From assembly GCA_015478945.1 (NCBI GenBank), contig JABUQX010004562.1:22501-86500 (forward strand): DNA of 64,000 bases, read 5' to 3'. Each line of letters starts with the position of its first letter. The first letter of the stretch is position 1. Positions 55,556-64,000 of the stretch are shown here, piece by piece. The position numbers were made by a program, and so were the translations under genes. The stretch comes from Trachelipus rathkii. Taxonomy: Eukaryota > Arthropoda > Malacostraca > Isopoda > Trachelipodidae. The notes under the pieces were generated by a model, which was not told the origin of the DNA, made no database searches, and was given only the letters and a program-made list of their open reading frames with translations.

Positions 55556-56154
55556 TCACCTCTCACGGGCCGGACCCTTTTCAAGGAGGGGGCAGAAAAT
55601 AAAACAGAAAAACCCACCCAATCCCAAGCCTAACATAAATCTCTCAGATGCGCAGACGTGGGCTTTAAAGAGAGGAAAATTAAATACAATTGGAAAAACA
55701 GAAGAAGGCAGGGAGTTCCACAGAACAGAAGTAGCTGGAAAGAAAGAGAAACAACAACGAACAAGTCTGGGGGTTTTCAATACTCAAGCAAAATTCATGC
55801 GAGAGCAAGGTACCCCTTGTGCTAGGTTGGCGAAGAAAGGGTGATGGAATGCGAGAGGTCAACTCCCCCGAGCATCTGTCGCTTTAGTACCTATAGAAAA
55901 GAGATAGTGCGCCAGCGTCACGTCGCAGAGACAGAGGGTCAAAGGAGTTTGAAAGAAGGGGACAGTTTATTAGTCTCTTTAACTTTAGACTCAACTCTAT
56001 AGAGTAGAAAGGTGGAGCCGGAGACGCCCCAAATGTGAGAAGAGTAATTCATACAAGGGCGAATGAGACCCTTATATAACTGGAGTAACTGGTCAGAGGA
56101 AAATAATTCCAGCAACCTGAACAGAGAACAGAACTCCCAGCTTCTTCTTAGCAA
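55556..56154 (-). pseudogene. Jockey-like LINE, C-terminal tail
   Basis: A segment with SSDQLLQLYKGLIRPCMNYS and HIWG (about 56010-56100) is the thumb/tail motif common to Jockey-type proteins. Farther on, SFFPATSVLWNSLPSSVFP (about 55690-55750) is the usual W-N-x-L-P end signature. Frames shift between the two blocks. Confidence 0.75.
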
Positions 56155-56349
56155 CCATTGAAATATGAGGTTTCCAAGACAATTTGTTGTTTATGTTAAG
56201 ACCAAGAATGTTTATGTTATTCACAGGTGAGACATTGGTGCTGTCGAAGGAGACAGAAAAGTTGGGAGATGTTTTTGAGAGGGAGATGTAAAGAAGTTGA
56301 ATTTTTAAAGAGTTGAATTTTACAAGGTTGAGGTGACCCCACCGGGAAA

Positions 56350-57190
56350 TCCCATCTAGATTGGCAAGAATAGAATTGGAAAGATGAAGACGAGAGACAC
56401 CTCTAGATGTAAAAGAGGGAGCAGATTTGAAATGAGTGGTAGAATGAAGAGTTGAGTCATCGGCATAAGAGTGAATAGAGTTAGAAGTGCAGCTGAGGAG
56501 ATCGTTGATGAAAAGTTGGAATAAAGTTGGAGATAGAATAGAACCTTGAGGAACACTACAATTAACAGGAAAGGAGGAAAAAGACGCTTCATCAACGAGT
56601 GCTGATATGGAGTGTGATCGGAGAGAAAACTAGACAAGAATAAGCAAAGAGAAGTAGGAAACCCAAAGGAATGGAGCTTAGAGAGCAGTGACGCATGCCA
56701 AAACCGGTCAAAAGCTTTGGATATGCCAAACGCCACCACGCAAGACTCCCCATAATCCCTAAGGGCCGAAGACCCTAAATCAGTTAGAAAGGAAAGCATG
56801 TCACCAGTTGACCTCGAGCTTCAGAAGCCGCACTGATGATTTGAAAGAATGGAATGAGACTCCAGATGATCTAGGAAATGATAGTTAAGAAAAGTTTCAA
56901 AGATTTTAGATAGAATACAAGTGAGAGCAGCTATAGGGCGATAGTTTGCAGGGTCAGAGCAGCTGCCTTTTTTTCTGGATTGGTTCGACATATGTGCGCT
57001 TCCAGCACTGAAGAAACGTATTAGAATTAAGACATAGAGAGTAGAGTTAAACGAAGACAGGCGCCAGCCTGTGGCTAATACCCTCAAATCACGGGGAGGA
57101 ATACCATTCGGGCCACTAGCCTTCCTGGCGTTTATAGATCTCAGGGTCTCATGCACACGATCATGTGTAATCACATTTAAAGTCATGGGA
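56350..57190 (-). pseudogene. Jockey-like LINE, reverse transcriptase domain
   Basis: Motifs in order: ARKASGPNGIPP (about 57100-57135), SDPANYRPIAALTCILSKIFE (about 56885-56950), SNHQCGF at the end of that frame (56821), then ALRDYGESCVVAFGISKAFD (about 56690-56755). The motif A segment reads FGISKAFD where a first catalytic Asp is expected, so this position has been lost. The YADD box survives at 56456-56467, but in a different frame. A frame break near 56800-56821 separates fingers from palm. Confidence 0.8.
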
Positions 57191-57769
57191 AACTTGAGAA
57201 GAGAAGGAGTAGGAGAGTAGGAGGAGGGATGCCAGAATCGTCCAGGGTAGAATAAGATGAAAAAATGAGGCCAAAGAGATTGGCCTTTTCAGAAGACGAG
57301 TTAGTTACAGAACCGTCAGAGCAAATAAGAGGAGGAAAGGCAGATTTACAAAAGTTGTTACAGATGTTTTTCGCAAGAGGCCAGAAATTTTTATCAGTAG
57401 GAGAACCAAGCAGGTTGTCGTACTTTCTTTTAGTGAAAGTACGCTTAACCTGTCGAATAGTATCCCTGCAACGATTCCGATCAGAATGGAAATTAGTAAG
57501 CGTGATAGGAGAACGAGAGTTTTTCTATGCTCGATACGCAATGTTTCTCTCCTGAATTGAGCGAGAACAAGTTCCATCGAACCATGGATTTTGTGGAGAA
57601 AAAGATTTAGTTGAAGATGTATTGATCATTCTTATCCCATCGGTGATTACGGCCCCCATCTTTTCTTCGATGATCGAAGCATCCTCCGAGTCAAAGGAGG
57701 ATTCATTCAAAAAGTAGATAGCCAAAACGCGACGCAATGCTCCCTAAGTAGCACGATTGAAGTGCCAGA

Positions 57770-58140
57770 AATTACGTTTAAGGCATGGTGGAGCTGCTGG
57801 AGAAAACTATTATAATTAAAAGATACAAGATTGTGGTCAGGATTACCAATAGGAGGAAAATGGTATATTTATAACGAGAAGGAGTAGTGTTGAAACATAA
57901 GTCAATCTTGTTTAAGAGTTGGTTAGATCGATCTGGGATATGTGTAGACTCCTTAATTAACTGTTCCAGATCATTGAGAATACTGAATGTTTTGGTCTTC
58001 TCCCCCCCTGCATCAGTGTTTGAGGATCCCAACCACTCAGTGTGTGCATGTTGAAATTTTCTAAATAGAGGACCTCAGCAGTAGTAATGCAAGGAGTTCG
58101 TAGTAGGCCCCCAAAGGTCATGACGCTCGCTCTATGAGAG
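57770..58140 (-). pseudogene. Jockey-like LINE, distal endonuclease domain
   Basis: The minus-strand translation gives a GDFN-type motif degraded to ENFNMHT, then WLGSSNTDAGGEKTKTFSIL and a NKIDLCFNT segment. These correspond to the C-terminal half of the endonuclease, where the substrate-binding Asn and the I-D-L strand lie. The final D-H motif is seen just downstream in another frame (NPDHNLV, about 57835-57860). Confidence 0.7.
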
Positions 58141-58210
58141 TCCTTATCTGGAGGCGCGTTTGATCACCGATAGCGGTGTGTTTGTTATCTTATTTCGGTG
58201 CAATTATCAT

Positions 58211-58398
<188 letters not shown>

Positions 58399-58479
58399 TA
58401 GGTTAGGCATATCGTATCGGGTTAAAATTTGGAGCCGCGCTAGGTAGTGACGTAACGAGGTTAGTGACGAGGTTACGTA

Positions 58480-58990
58480 CCCCTGTGCCCCCCGTAGGGG
58501 AAGCTGCTCCCCAAAAAATTGAAATGATCGTAGAAGGTTGAAATTTGGAGATGGTATAGATGAGGTATGAGTAAGTAGGAATCGGATCCTGATTCGGATC
58601 CGGAGTTGGCACCGGTGCTGGCTCCGGTGCGGTGCTGGGTTAGTAAATATTTGTATAATAATACATTATTCGTGTCTTTATATATGTTATTGAACCCGTA
58701 TATCTCGAATATGAAGATTATAAGTTCATAAAGGGTGTCTAGGACCCCCCAAAGAGGGGTCCTCTGAAGAAATGGATGGAATGCAATGAATAGGAAAGGT
58801 GAAATTTGGATAGTACATAGAAGAAGGAGAAAGGAGTCTGAATCTGATGAGTTTGAGTTGGCAACGGCACCGGTGCTGGCTCCGGTGCGGTGCCGAGTTA
58901 GTAAATATTTGTATAATAATACAATATTAGTGTCAAAATATATGTTTATAAGGTCGTAGAGCTAGAATATGGGTTTTTGAGGCTCCTCCT
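58480..58990 (+). repeat. GC-rich tandem dimer, unit about 258 bases
   Basis: Two diverged units are offset by 258 bases. The best-conserved part begins with GGCACCGGTGCTGGCTCCGG at 58608 and again at 58866. It is followed in both by GTTAGTAAATATTTGTATAA and a GTGTC(T/A) end. Upstream both units share a GAAATTTGGA word (58540s and 58800s). Each unit contains the 10-bp palindrome GCACCGGTGC. No protein is recognised. It may be a fragment of a longer satellite. Confidence 0.75.
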
Positions 58991-59019
58991 GGCAGGTGGG
59001 TTCTGTCAGCAGGCCCCAA

Positions 59020-59110
59020 CCCGGCGCGAAACCGGAGCGTCCGCGCGCGCGCACTCATGCACGATCCAGTGCGAAATCGTCGCGAGAGGGCAAACGTGTT
59101 CTGTTTTTCA
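59020..59110. other. Short GC-rich, CpG-dense segment
   Basis: Contains a CGCGCGCGCGC run and several CpG words between the dimer repeat and the octamer satellite. Not coding as far as I can see. Confidence 0.5.
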
Positions 59111-59150
59111 GGTGTGCGGGTGAACTTTTTTTGTTTATAGCACGTTTTTA

Positions 59151-59815
59151 CATCCCCTAAGCAGTAAATCAGTAAATCAACCTGCCCTCCCCACCACCCT
59201 CCTGCCTATCCATGATCTATTGATCTATTGATCTATTGATCTATTGATTCATATATTTTTGTATTAAAATTTTTGTTTTACCTACCCTAAAGCAGTAAAT
59301 CAGTAAATCAAACAGCCCTCCCCATCCTCCACCTACCCTTCCATAATCTATTGATCTATTGATCCATTGATCTATTGATCTATTGATCTATTGATCTATT
59401 GATCTATTAATCTATTGATTCAAGTCATATCTTTTACCAAAATTGTTATGTTTTACATACCCTAAAGCGGTAAATCAGTAAATCAAACTGCCCTCCCCAC
59501 CATCCTCTAGCCCATCCATGATCTATTGATTCAAGTCATATTTTTTACCAAAATTGTTATGTTTTACATACCCTAAAGTGGTAAATCAGTAAATCTGTAA
59601 ATCAAAATGCCCTCCCCACCACCCTTCTGCCCATCCATGATCTATTGATCTATTAATCTATTGATCTATTGATTCAAGTCATATTTTTTTATCAAAATTG
59701 TTATGTTTTACATACCCTTAAGCATTAAATCAGTAAATCAGTAAATCAAACTGCCCTCCCCACCACCCTCCTGCCCATCCATGATCTATTGATCTATTGA
59801 TCTATTATTCAAGTC
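59151..59815 (+). repeat. Nested octamer minisatellite (five long units)
   Basis: Five tandem units start near 59151, 59283, 59458, 59568 and 59713. Each contains CCCTAAAG-type start, then two or three copies of an AGTAAATC octamer, a C-rich block (CTGCCCTCCCCACCACCCTC type), then a second octamer, GATCTATT. This second octamer is repeated 4, about 9, 1, 4 and 3 times, and an AT-rich TTCAAGTCATATTTTTTACC stretch closes units 2 to 4. Unit length therefore varies from about 103 to 175 bases. It lies just beyond the last gene of the virus-type block and may be part of that element's terminal region. Confidence 0.85.
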
Positions 59816-59872
59816 TCTCTTTCTTTAGTATAAATAAGTTCTTTGGTTAAAAGCTGGGAAAGAAAACAAGTT

Positions 59873-59878
59873 TTTATT
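59873..59878 (-). promoter_or_regulatory. Candidate polyadenylation signal downstream of the protease
   Basis: On the minus strand this reads AATAAA, about 100 bases past the protease stop. The region is AT-rich, so a chance occurrence is likely. Confidence 0.25.
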
Positions 59879-59974
59879 TTAAAGCATTTATAACATAAGA
59901 ACAGACGACATAATCGTTTACATATAAATTTTTAACATCAAATATAATTACAATTTTATTAAAGGAAACATTAT

Positions 59975-60329
59975 TTAAAAACATACGATAAAATAAAAAC
60001 AGTATACACCGCATAAATTAGAATTGATAGGTTGCACAGGAAAACATAAGGTCTTAACATATTGAACATTAGTATATTTTAAAAAAAAATATAACATAAT
60101 GATTACCAAACATAAAATCTAAATGCAGAGTGTCTAGGAAATATACAACATTATTTTTATTCTTATACACAGTTATCCAGTGTCCATTGCTCGAAACATC
60201 CCTTGGAGAAGTCTTGAAGATAAGGTCAGAGTCAGTTTCCAATTTCACAGAGCCGAATTCATTGCATGCGAATAAACCTAAAAATCTTCTTTCGTGTCGA
60301 AAGACATTTAATATTTCTTCTTCATTCAT
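59975..60329 (-). pseudogene. Adenovirus-type (adenain-like) cysteine protease, one frameshift
   Basis: The first 86 codons are open (60069-60329). They contain FLGLFACNE (residues 16-24), then SNGHWITVY with the catalytic His at residue 50, and VVYFLDTL with the acidic triad member at residue 66. The frame then runs into a stop. In the next frame the strand continues with PVQPINSNLCGVYCFYF, carrying the oxyanion Gln and the nucleophile Cys (codon at 60011-60013), ending at a stop at 59975-59977. The switch coincides with a run of nine identical bases (60081-60089), so a true indel or a sequencing slip is possible. Such proteases mature capsid proteins during assembly. The start lies 2 bases after the capsid-gene stop. 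Total length is about 118 codons, short for the family. Confidence 0.75.
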
Positions 60330-60331
60330 CT

Positions 60332-61623
60332 TTAATATTTCAAGATTATATATCGTACTCTGTCAATCTCGATGATTTGAGGATGTTCCAAATACACCAG
60401 AACTGAGATTGATGATGTCAAACTTTGTCCAAATTTGAGACTCAGCCCTAACGTTACTTTTCTTAGGATATTGAGATGGTAAGCATTACAAGCTGAAAGA
60501 TCAGCTGTGAAATTGTACGCATATAAATTACTGTTTTCAGCATAAGTCTTGAGATCAACACATGTGCCGTTATCGCTGCAGGATACAGTATTGGCAATTA
60601 AATCGTAAAAAGGTCGCGAACATAGAGAATGTGAGTCTTCGCATATCATCTCATAATCACGACCGTATGGTTGACCATTCACGTGCAAACTGATACCTCT
60701 AAGTTCGAAATGGGTAAATTTAAAGGCAGACTTCCATAGTATCCAGAATAAGCATCATGTTCTACAATCCCTATTATTACTTTCTGAGGTAAGCTATCAT
60801 TGACGATGTTAGGTATATTAATACTCGATATTCCTTGGGTAAAGTTAAAAATTTTAGTCTCAATTCTCTTGATTGGATATTTTGCAGTATCGGTCAAAAG
60901 AGATTTCTCGATCTTCATATGTTTAATAGGAGATAATTTTACTTTACGTACATATTGAAAAGCATCCAGTAATTTGAAAATAGGTTTTGGAGAGGTAGTT
61001 GTGGCTGTGACTTTGCTTTGAACATTAAGCGCAAACTGAGGTGTAGATCTAGTTAACCTGATGCGGGTGTCCACTGATGGTAGAATAAGTCTTTCCTGTG
61101 AGAATATATCACCGTTTATACGTCCGTAATATTGATACGTGTTTTTTTTAGATTTAGCGGCGTTGCCCCTATGTTTCTCTAAATCTTTTAAATTGTAATA
61201 TCCACATGACTGCAGGTGAGACTCCTTCGCATCTTGAGAATAATTTAGTAAAGTTTCAATATAACTTCGATAAGGGTAATTTGCAGCTGATGCTCCTTGA
61301 GATGTTTCATTTAAAAACACTTAAAGTTGATTAAAATATGTATATAGGAAATTTGTCTCGGTGTACACTACGTTATCGGTTCCTGTGAGATCTGAAACAT
61401 TTTCGTTTACTAACAAGGTCTTCAGATATAAAAACACATTCGAAGGGTCAAGATATTGGTCAGAAGTGCCTGGGATATTGAATTCGAGAGGTACATCAGT
61501 ATTTGTGATTGCGTGAACTGGGTTAATACTAATAAAATTGGATTCACTTACACTGATATGTGCAGGATTCACAGAAAAGAGATCCAATTCACTCTTTCAA
61601 CAGTCTGGGCTAGAAGGATGCAT
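60332..61623 (-). pseudogene. Capsid-like protein, F54H12.2-like family, with stops and a frameshift
   Basis: About 430 codons. The family is widely annotated as uncharacterized protein F54H12.2-like; a double-jelly-roll capsid role is inference from its company. Segments seen: SELDLFSVNP near the start, PLEFNIPGTSDQYLD (about 61440-61490), YPYRSYIETLLNYS (about 61240-61285), NGDIFSQERLILPS and TRIRLTRS (about 61050-61120), FQYVRKVKLSPI, TAKYPIKRI, then a C-terminal part with NLYAYNFTADLS. I place the start at the ATG at 61621-61623. Lesions: TGA at 61597-61599 (codon 9), TAA at 61321-61323, and a single-base shift between about 60688 and 60700. The remainder is open, so decay is light. The stop at 60332 is followed 2 bases later by the protease ATG. 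Confidence 0.75.
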
Positions 61624-61817
61624 CTTGCTGCTACAATAGTTTGACGTATGATGAGGAGAGATATGTATAAACATTTCCTATATACGAAATAGTTGCAGGT
61701 TATTATTTTTTTATGTAAAAGTTACCACTTATCACTGTTATTAGAGAGCGAACACGTCAATACATTTTTTCTTTAATGGTCCTTTCATATTCCTCTTTAC
61801 AGGTTTTTTACCGAGAC
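61624..61817 (-). other. 190-base intergenic gap in the virus-type block
   Basis: The longest non-coding gap in the block, AT-rich. A promoter for the capsid and protease genes could lie here, but I cannot point to a motif. Confidence 0.35.
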
Positions 61818-62085
61818 CTACATCTTGCGCCGTATTTTTCGTTTAACATCATCTAACATCTCATCTGAAGCATCGGCTAGTCGACGTTTTACAGCCTTAC
61901 GAGGGTCGACACCACCCATAATATCCTCGATAGTGTATATACCCGTCCTCGCTGCTTTTTTTAGCGATGTATTTACCTCTTGATTTAAACAAAGGGATAG
62001 CACATCGGAACAACGAAGCAAAAAATCCACTTAAGCCATACCCCTCTGCATTCTTGAACCCCTGAAGACTCTTTCTCTTTTCATT
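61818..62085 (-). pseudogene. Small basic protein with amphipathic N-terminus, frameshifted
   Basis: The open part (61818-62030) ends with a strongly basic tail: AVKRRLADASDEMLDDVKRK followed by IRRKM. The N-terminal half sits in other frames: a YGLSGF segment (about 62040-62058) and FASLFRCAIPLFKSRGK (about 61980-62030), a hydrophobic, amphipathic-looking helix with Phe, Leu and Ile spaced by small and basic residues. At least two frame changes are needed to read it. This composition resembles the small pVI- or core-like proteins that accompany capsid genes in adenovirus-related elements, which contact DNA or disrupt membranes in those systems (family knowledge, not shown here). The function is therefore inferred. 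An (ATT)n run sits at its start (62083-62096). Confidence 0.5.
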
Positions 62086-62096
62086 ATTATTATTAT

Positions 62097-63047
62097 TTAA
62101 TGGAGCTTCCTTCTTACGTGTACTTTACACACTGCTGTCCCAACTGTGAATGGGTATGGGTTACCTTCAAAGTCTCTTATATAAATACGAATTGAGCTCA
62201 GCTGAGTCTTACCCAGTGGTAAATAGTGAACATTAGAAAATGTTATAACTCTGCTGTCTTTAGGAAAATAAACTACTCTTAACAAGGAGGCTTTAGTATT
62301 CCCAACATTCTGATGGCCTATAATATCTGTATAAACATAGGCCATACCAGGGTCTTGTAACAACTCACCAGGATCACATACGAAATGTAATGAATTATGA
62401 AAAGTTGTTTTTGAAGATGCTATATGGTCATCAGTAGTAGGTAGATAATGAAATAGAAGACGTATATAATTGCTGGGATTGTGGTTATGGTTCACCTCCT
62501 CTTCTGAAGGGTTATCTGTAAGACGAACACACTAACGCCACCATGCATAGGGTTGAAACTGGAATGTGTTTAAATCGTGTAAATTTTCAGTACGCCAAGA
62601 TCTTAAAGACACAAGTTCCATTACCTTCCCCTTTGGTTTATTAGTACTAAATATCAGGTCTTGACATATTCGACTTACTATGAATTTGTTATTAAAGTAT
62701 CTAAGTACACAAGAGAGACTTGTATAACCCTCGCTTTATAATAAACCTTTCAATTTAATTTTGACACCATCACGTTTCTGTATATGCAAACTGGCTGTGT
62801 TACGCAATTTCAAAGTGTTTTTTACAAAATCAATACTTCCGTAAATCATGAATGCAACCCTGGGACTGGTCACAGTCTCTATACCGGCATCAAGAATTAT
62901 TTCATTTAATACTGCTTCAAACATTTCTCGTTCGAGAGTTATAGGATTCAATATTTCTGTATTAAAGTCAGATATTTTATTTTTAGGGTGTAGATCCATA
63001 GAGGCCGAGGAAGGTAGCGTTGAATAGAAATGATCTTCTGTAGTCAT
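62097..63047 (-). pseudogene. Structural-type protein, paralogue A, two in-frame stops
   Basis: One reading frame of 317 codons, ATG at 63045-63047 to TAA at 62097-62099. It is interrupted by TAA at 62736-62738 (codon 104) and TAG at 62532-62534 (codon 172), with no frameshift. The N-terminus reads YSTLPSSASMDLHPKNKISD, then an EREMFEAVLNEI segment. The C-terminus holds AYVYTDIIGHQNVGNTKASL, VHYLPLGKTQL and RDFEGNPYPF, ending in a basic HVRRKLH. The same N- and C-terminal signatures occur in uncharacterised proteins encoded beside F54H12.2-like genes, probably a second capsid component (inference). It starts 32 bases downstream of paralogue B and ends about 12 bases before the small basic gene. 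Confidence 0.7.
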
Positions 63048-63079
63048 GATTATTGTTTCTCAATTTTACATGCACTTAT

Positions 63080-64000
63080 TTACGAGTTAGATTTTTTATA
63101 ATGTTGGAGCTTCTTTCGTATATGTACTTTACACACGGCTGTTCCATCTGTGAATGGATAAGGGTTTCCTTCGACATCTCTTATATACACCCTTATGGTT
63201 CTAAGTTGAGGATTATTCAAGGGTATATAGTGCACACTAGGAAAACTTATAACTCTGATATCTTTAGGAAAATGTATCACTCTTAGTAACTGTACTTTAG
63301 TATTTCCAACATACTGGGGTTCTACAATATCTGTGTAAACATACGCTACGCCAGGGTCATGTAACATCTTTGAAGGGTTGCAAACAAAATGTAATGAATT
63401 ATCGGAGTCAATTTTTGCGATATACTCTTCCATTGTAGGAATATAACGTATTAATTCATTTAGAGATGAGGGGATATCGTTAATTCTCAATATTGTGTCA
63501 TCACGTAAGTAATTACATTTACGAAACCAATCTGAAGTATGGAAAATAAATAAAATTCTATCTTTCAAGTTTACTTGCGCTTGGGGCTTTAAAGTGATTA
63601 ACATGTTGTTTTCGTTAACAGCTTTATTAACTAGAAATACTAAATCTTTACATATCGGGCTTGATCCAAATTATTTGTTTAAGTTTATGAACATATCGGT
63701 GAGAGATTTATAGAAGCCACGGTTTATTAAATATCTTTCATAGAAATAATCTTTGTCTGCATGCTTGATGATCATCATATCTGTTTTAATTTTTATTACG
63801 TTTTTAACATTCTCTACACTTCTAAATATTACAAACGCTGTATGTGAATCAAGCATATTCTCGATATGCGCACCCAATACCATTTCCAATAACCCTACTT
63901 CATACGTTTCTCTTTCGAGCTTTATGGGGTTCAGTAACTCTGTAGTAAAGTCTGATATTTTATTTTCAGGATGTAGATCCATAGATACAGATGAAGGCAA
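63080..64000 (-). pseudogene. Structural-type protein, paralogue B, one in-frame stop, cut by window end
   Basis: The first readable codons (63990-64000) fall inside a LPSSVSMDLHPENKISDF stretch, so the true start lies a few codons beyond the window. The single frame runs to a TAA at 63080-63082 and is interrupted only by a TAA at 63671-63673. The stop lies in a region where paralogue A is open, and paralogue A's stop at codon 104 lies where this copy is open. The C-terminal block (VYTDIVEPQYVGNTKVQLLR, VHYIPLNNPQL, RDVEGNPYPF, HIRKKL) is about 70 percent identical by eye to that of paralogue A. A central region (about 63420-63560) has SDWFRKCNYL and NELIRYIPTMEEY. Confidence 0.7.

Larger units (their letters stand above)
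55556..58140 (-). mobile_element. Jockey-like LINE, 5'-truncated and frameshifted
   Basis: A 2.6-kb non-LTR retrotransposon remnant on the minus strand. It contains the distal endonuclease, a linker, the reverse transcriptase and the C-terminal tail, with the 3' end next to TA repeats at about 55550. The 5' part of the endonuclease is missing. The layout matches the RNA-directed DNA polymerase from mobile element jockey genes that are abundant in crustacean assemblies (family assignment by motif memory). Several stops and frame changes make it inactive. It is better preserved than the LINE-A copies, so it is probably younger. Confidence 0.85.
59975..64000 (-). mobile_element. Polinton/adintovirus-like endogenous element, morphogenesis gene block (partial)
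   Basis: Five or more co-directional, tightly packed genes of virus type: two tandem paralogous structural-type genes, a small basic protein, a capsid-like protein and an adenovirus-type cysteine protease. Spacings are 32 bases (between the paralogues), about 12 bases (before the small gene), about 190 bases (before the capsid gene) and 2 bases (before the protease). This gene set is what I would expect for a Polinton/Maverick or adintovirus-like element integrated in an animal genome. Each gene carries one or more lesions. DNA polymerase B, integrase and packaging ATPase are not in the window; the block is cut by the window end at 64000. The left boundary may lie at or within the minisatellite at 59151-59815. 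Confidence 0.7.

Noticed and set aside
57265..57555. 96-codon plus-strand frame
   Set aside because: It is antisense to the linker of the Jockey-like LINE.
59151..59815. CRISPR-like array
   Set aside because: The units are tandem minisatellite repeats with degenerate, repeat-derived intervals rather than unique spacers, and the setting is a eukaryotic genome.

Overview
The window looks like a stretch of a repeat-dense animal nuclear genome, most likely an arthropod and plausibly a decapod crustacean. The evidence is very long (TA)n, (GA)n/(TC)n and (TTA)n microsatellites, a short TTAGG telomere-type tract, several decayed non-LTR retrotransposons of kinds I associate with crustacean genomes, hAT transposon fossils, and no recognisable host gene, tRNA or rRNA. 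The taxonomic placement is inference. Almost every long open frame is either a read-through of a microsatellite or a broken piece of a mobile element.

Layout. 1-6.5 kb: two 3' fragments of a CR1-like LINE (1-1035 and 5909-6510, minus) flank a nearly full-length decayed endonuclease/reverse-transcriptase LINE (1617-4745, minus; here called LINE-A). 6.5-15.3 kb: AT-rich sequence without genes, with a small TTAGG tract near 8.6 kb. 15.3-16.5 kb and 39.0-40.0 kb: two diverged copies of an unclassified repeat in opposite orientation. 16.5-34.5 kb: scattered remnants of LINE-A on both strands in AT-rich sequence, plus a GC-rich island at 19.25-19.5 kb. 34.9-35.8 kb: a fragment resembling the N-terminal part of a Penelope-like element. 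36.56-37.73 kb: a foldback (long inverted-repeat) element with a GC-rich core. 40.6-42.1 kb (minus) and 51.6-53.95 kb (plus): two different hAT transposase fossils, with nothing recognisable between them. 54.1-55.55 kb: large GA and TC tracts. 55.55-58.14 kb: a 5'-truncated Jockey-like LINE (minus). 58.2-59.8 kb: (TTTA)n/(TTA)n, a GC-rich 258-bp dimer, and a satellite built from two different 8-bp repeats.

The most interesting part is 59.97-64.0 kb (minus strand): a compact block of virus-type genes. In transcription order it holds two tandem paralogous structural-type genes (the first runs off the window), a small basic protein with an amphipathic N-terminus, a capsid-like protein of the family often annotated as F54H12.2-like, and an adenovirus-type cysteine protease. 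Gene spacing is 2-32 bp in places. The set resembles the morphogenesis module of Polinton/Maverick or adintovirus-like elements. Every gene carries at least one lesion (in-frame stops or single-base shifts), so this is an endogenous, probably inactive copy as assembled. The polymerase, integrase and packaging ATPase expected for such an element are not in the window; they would lie beyond base 64,000 if present.
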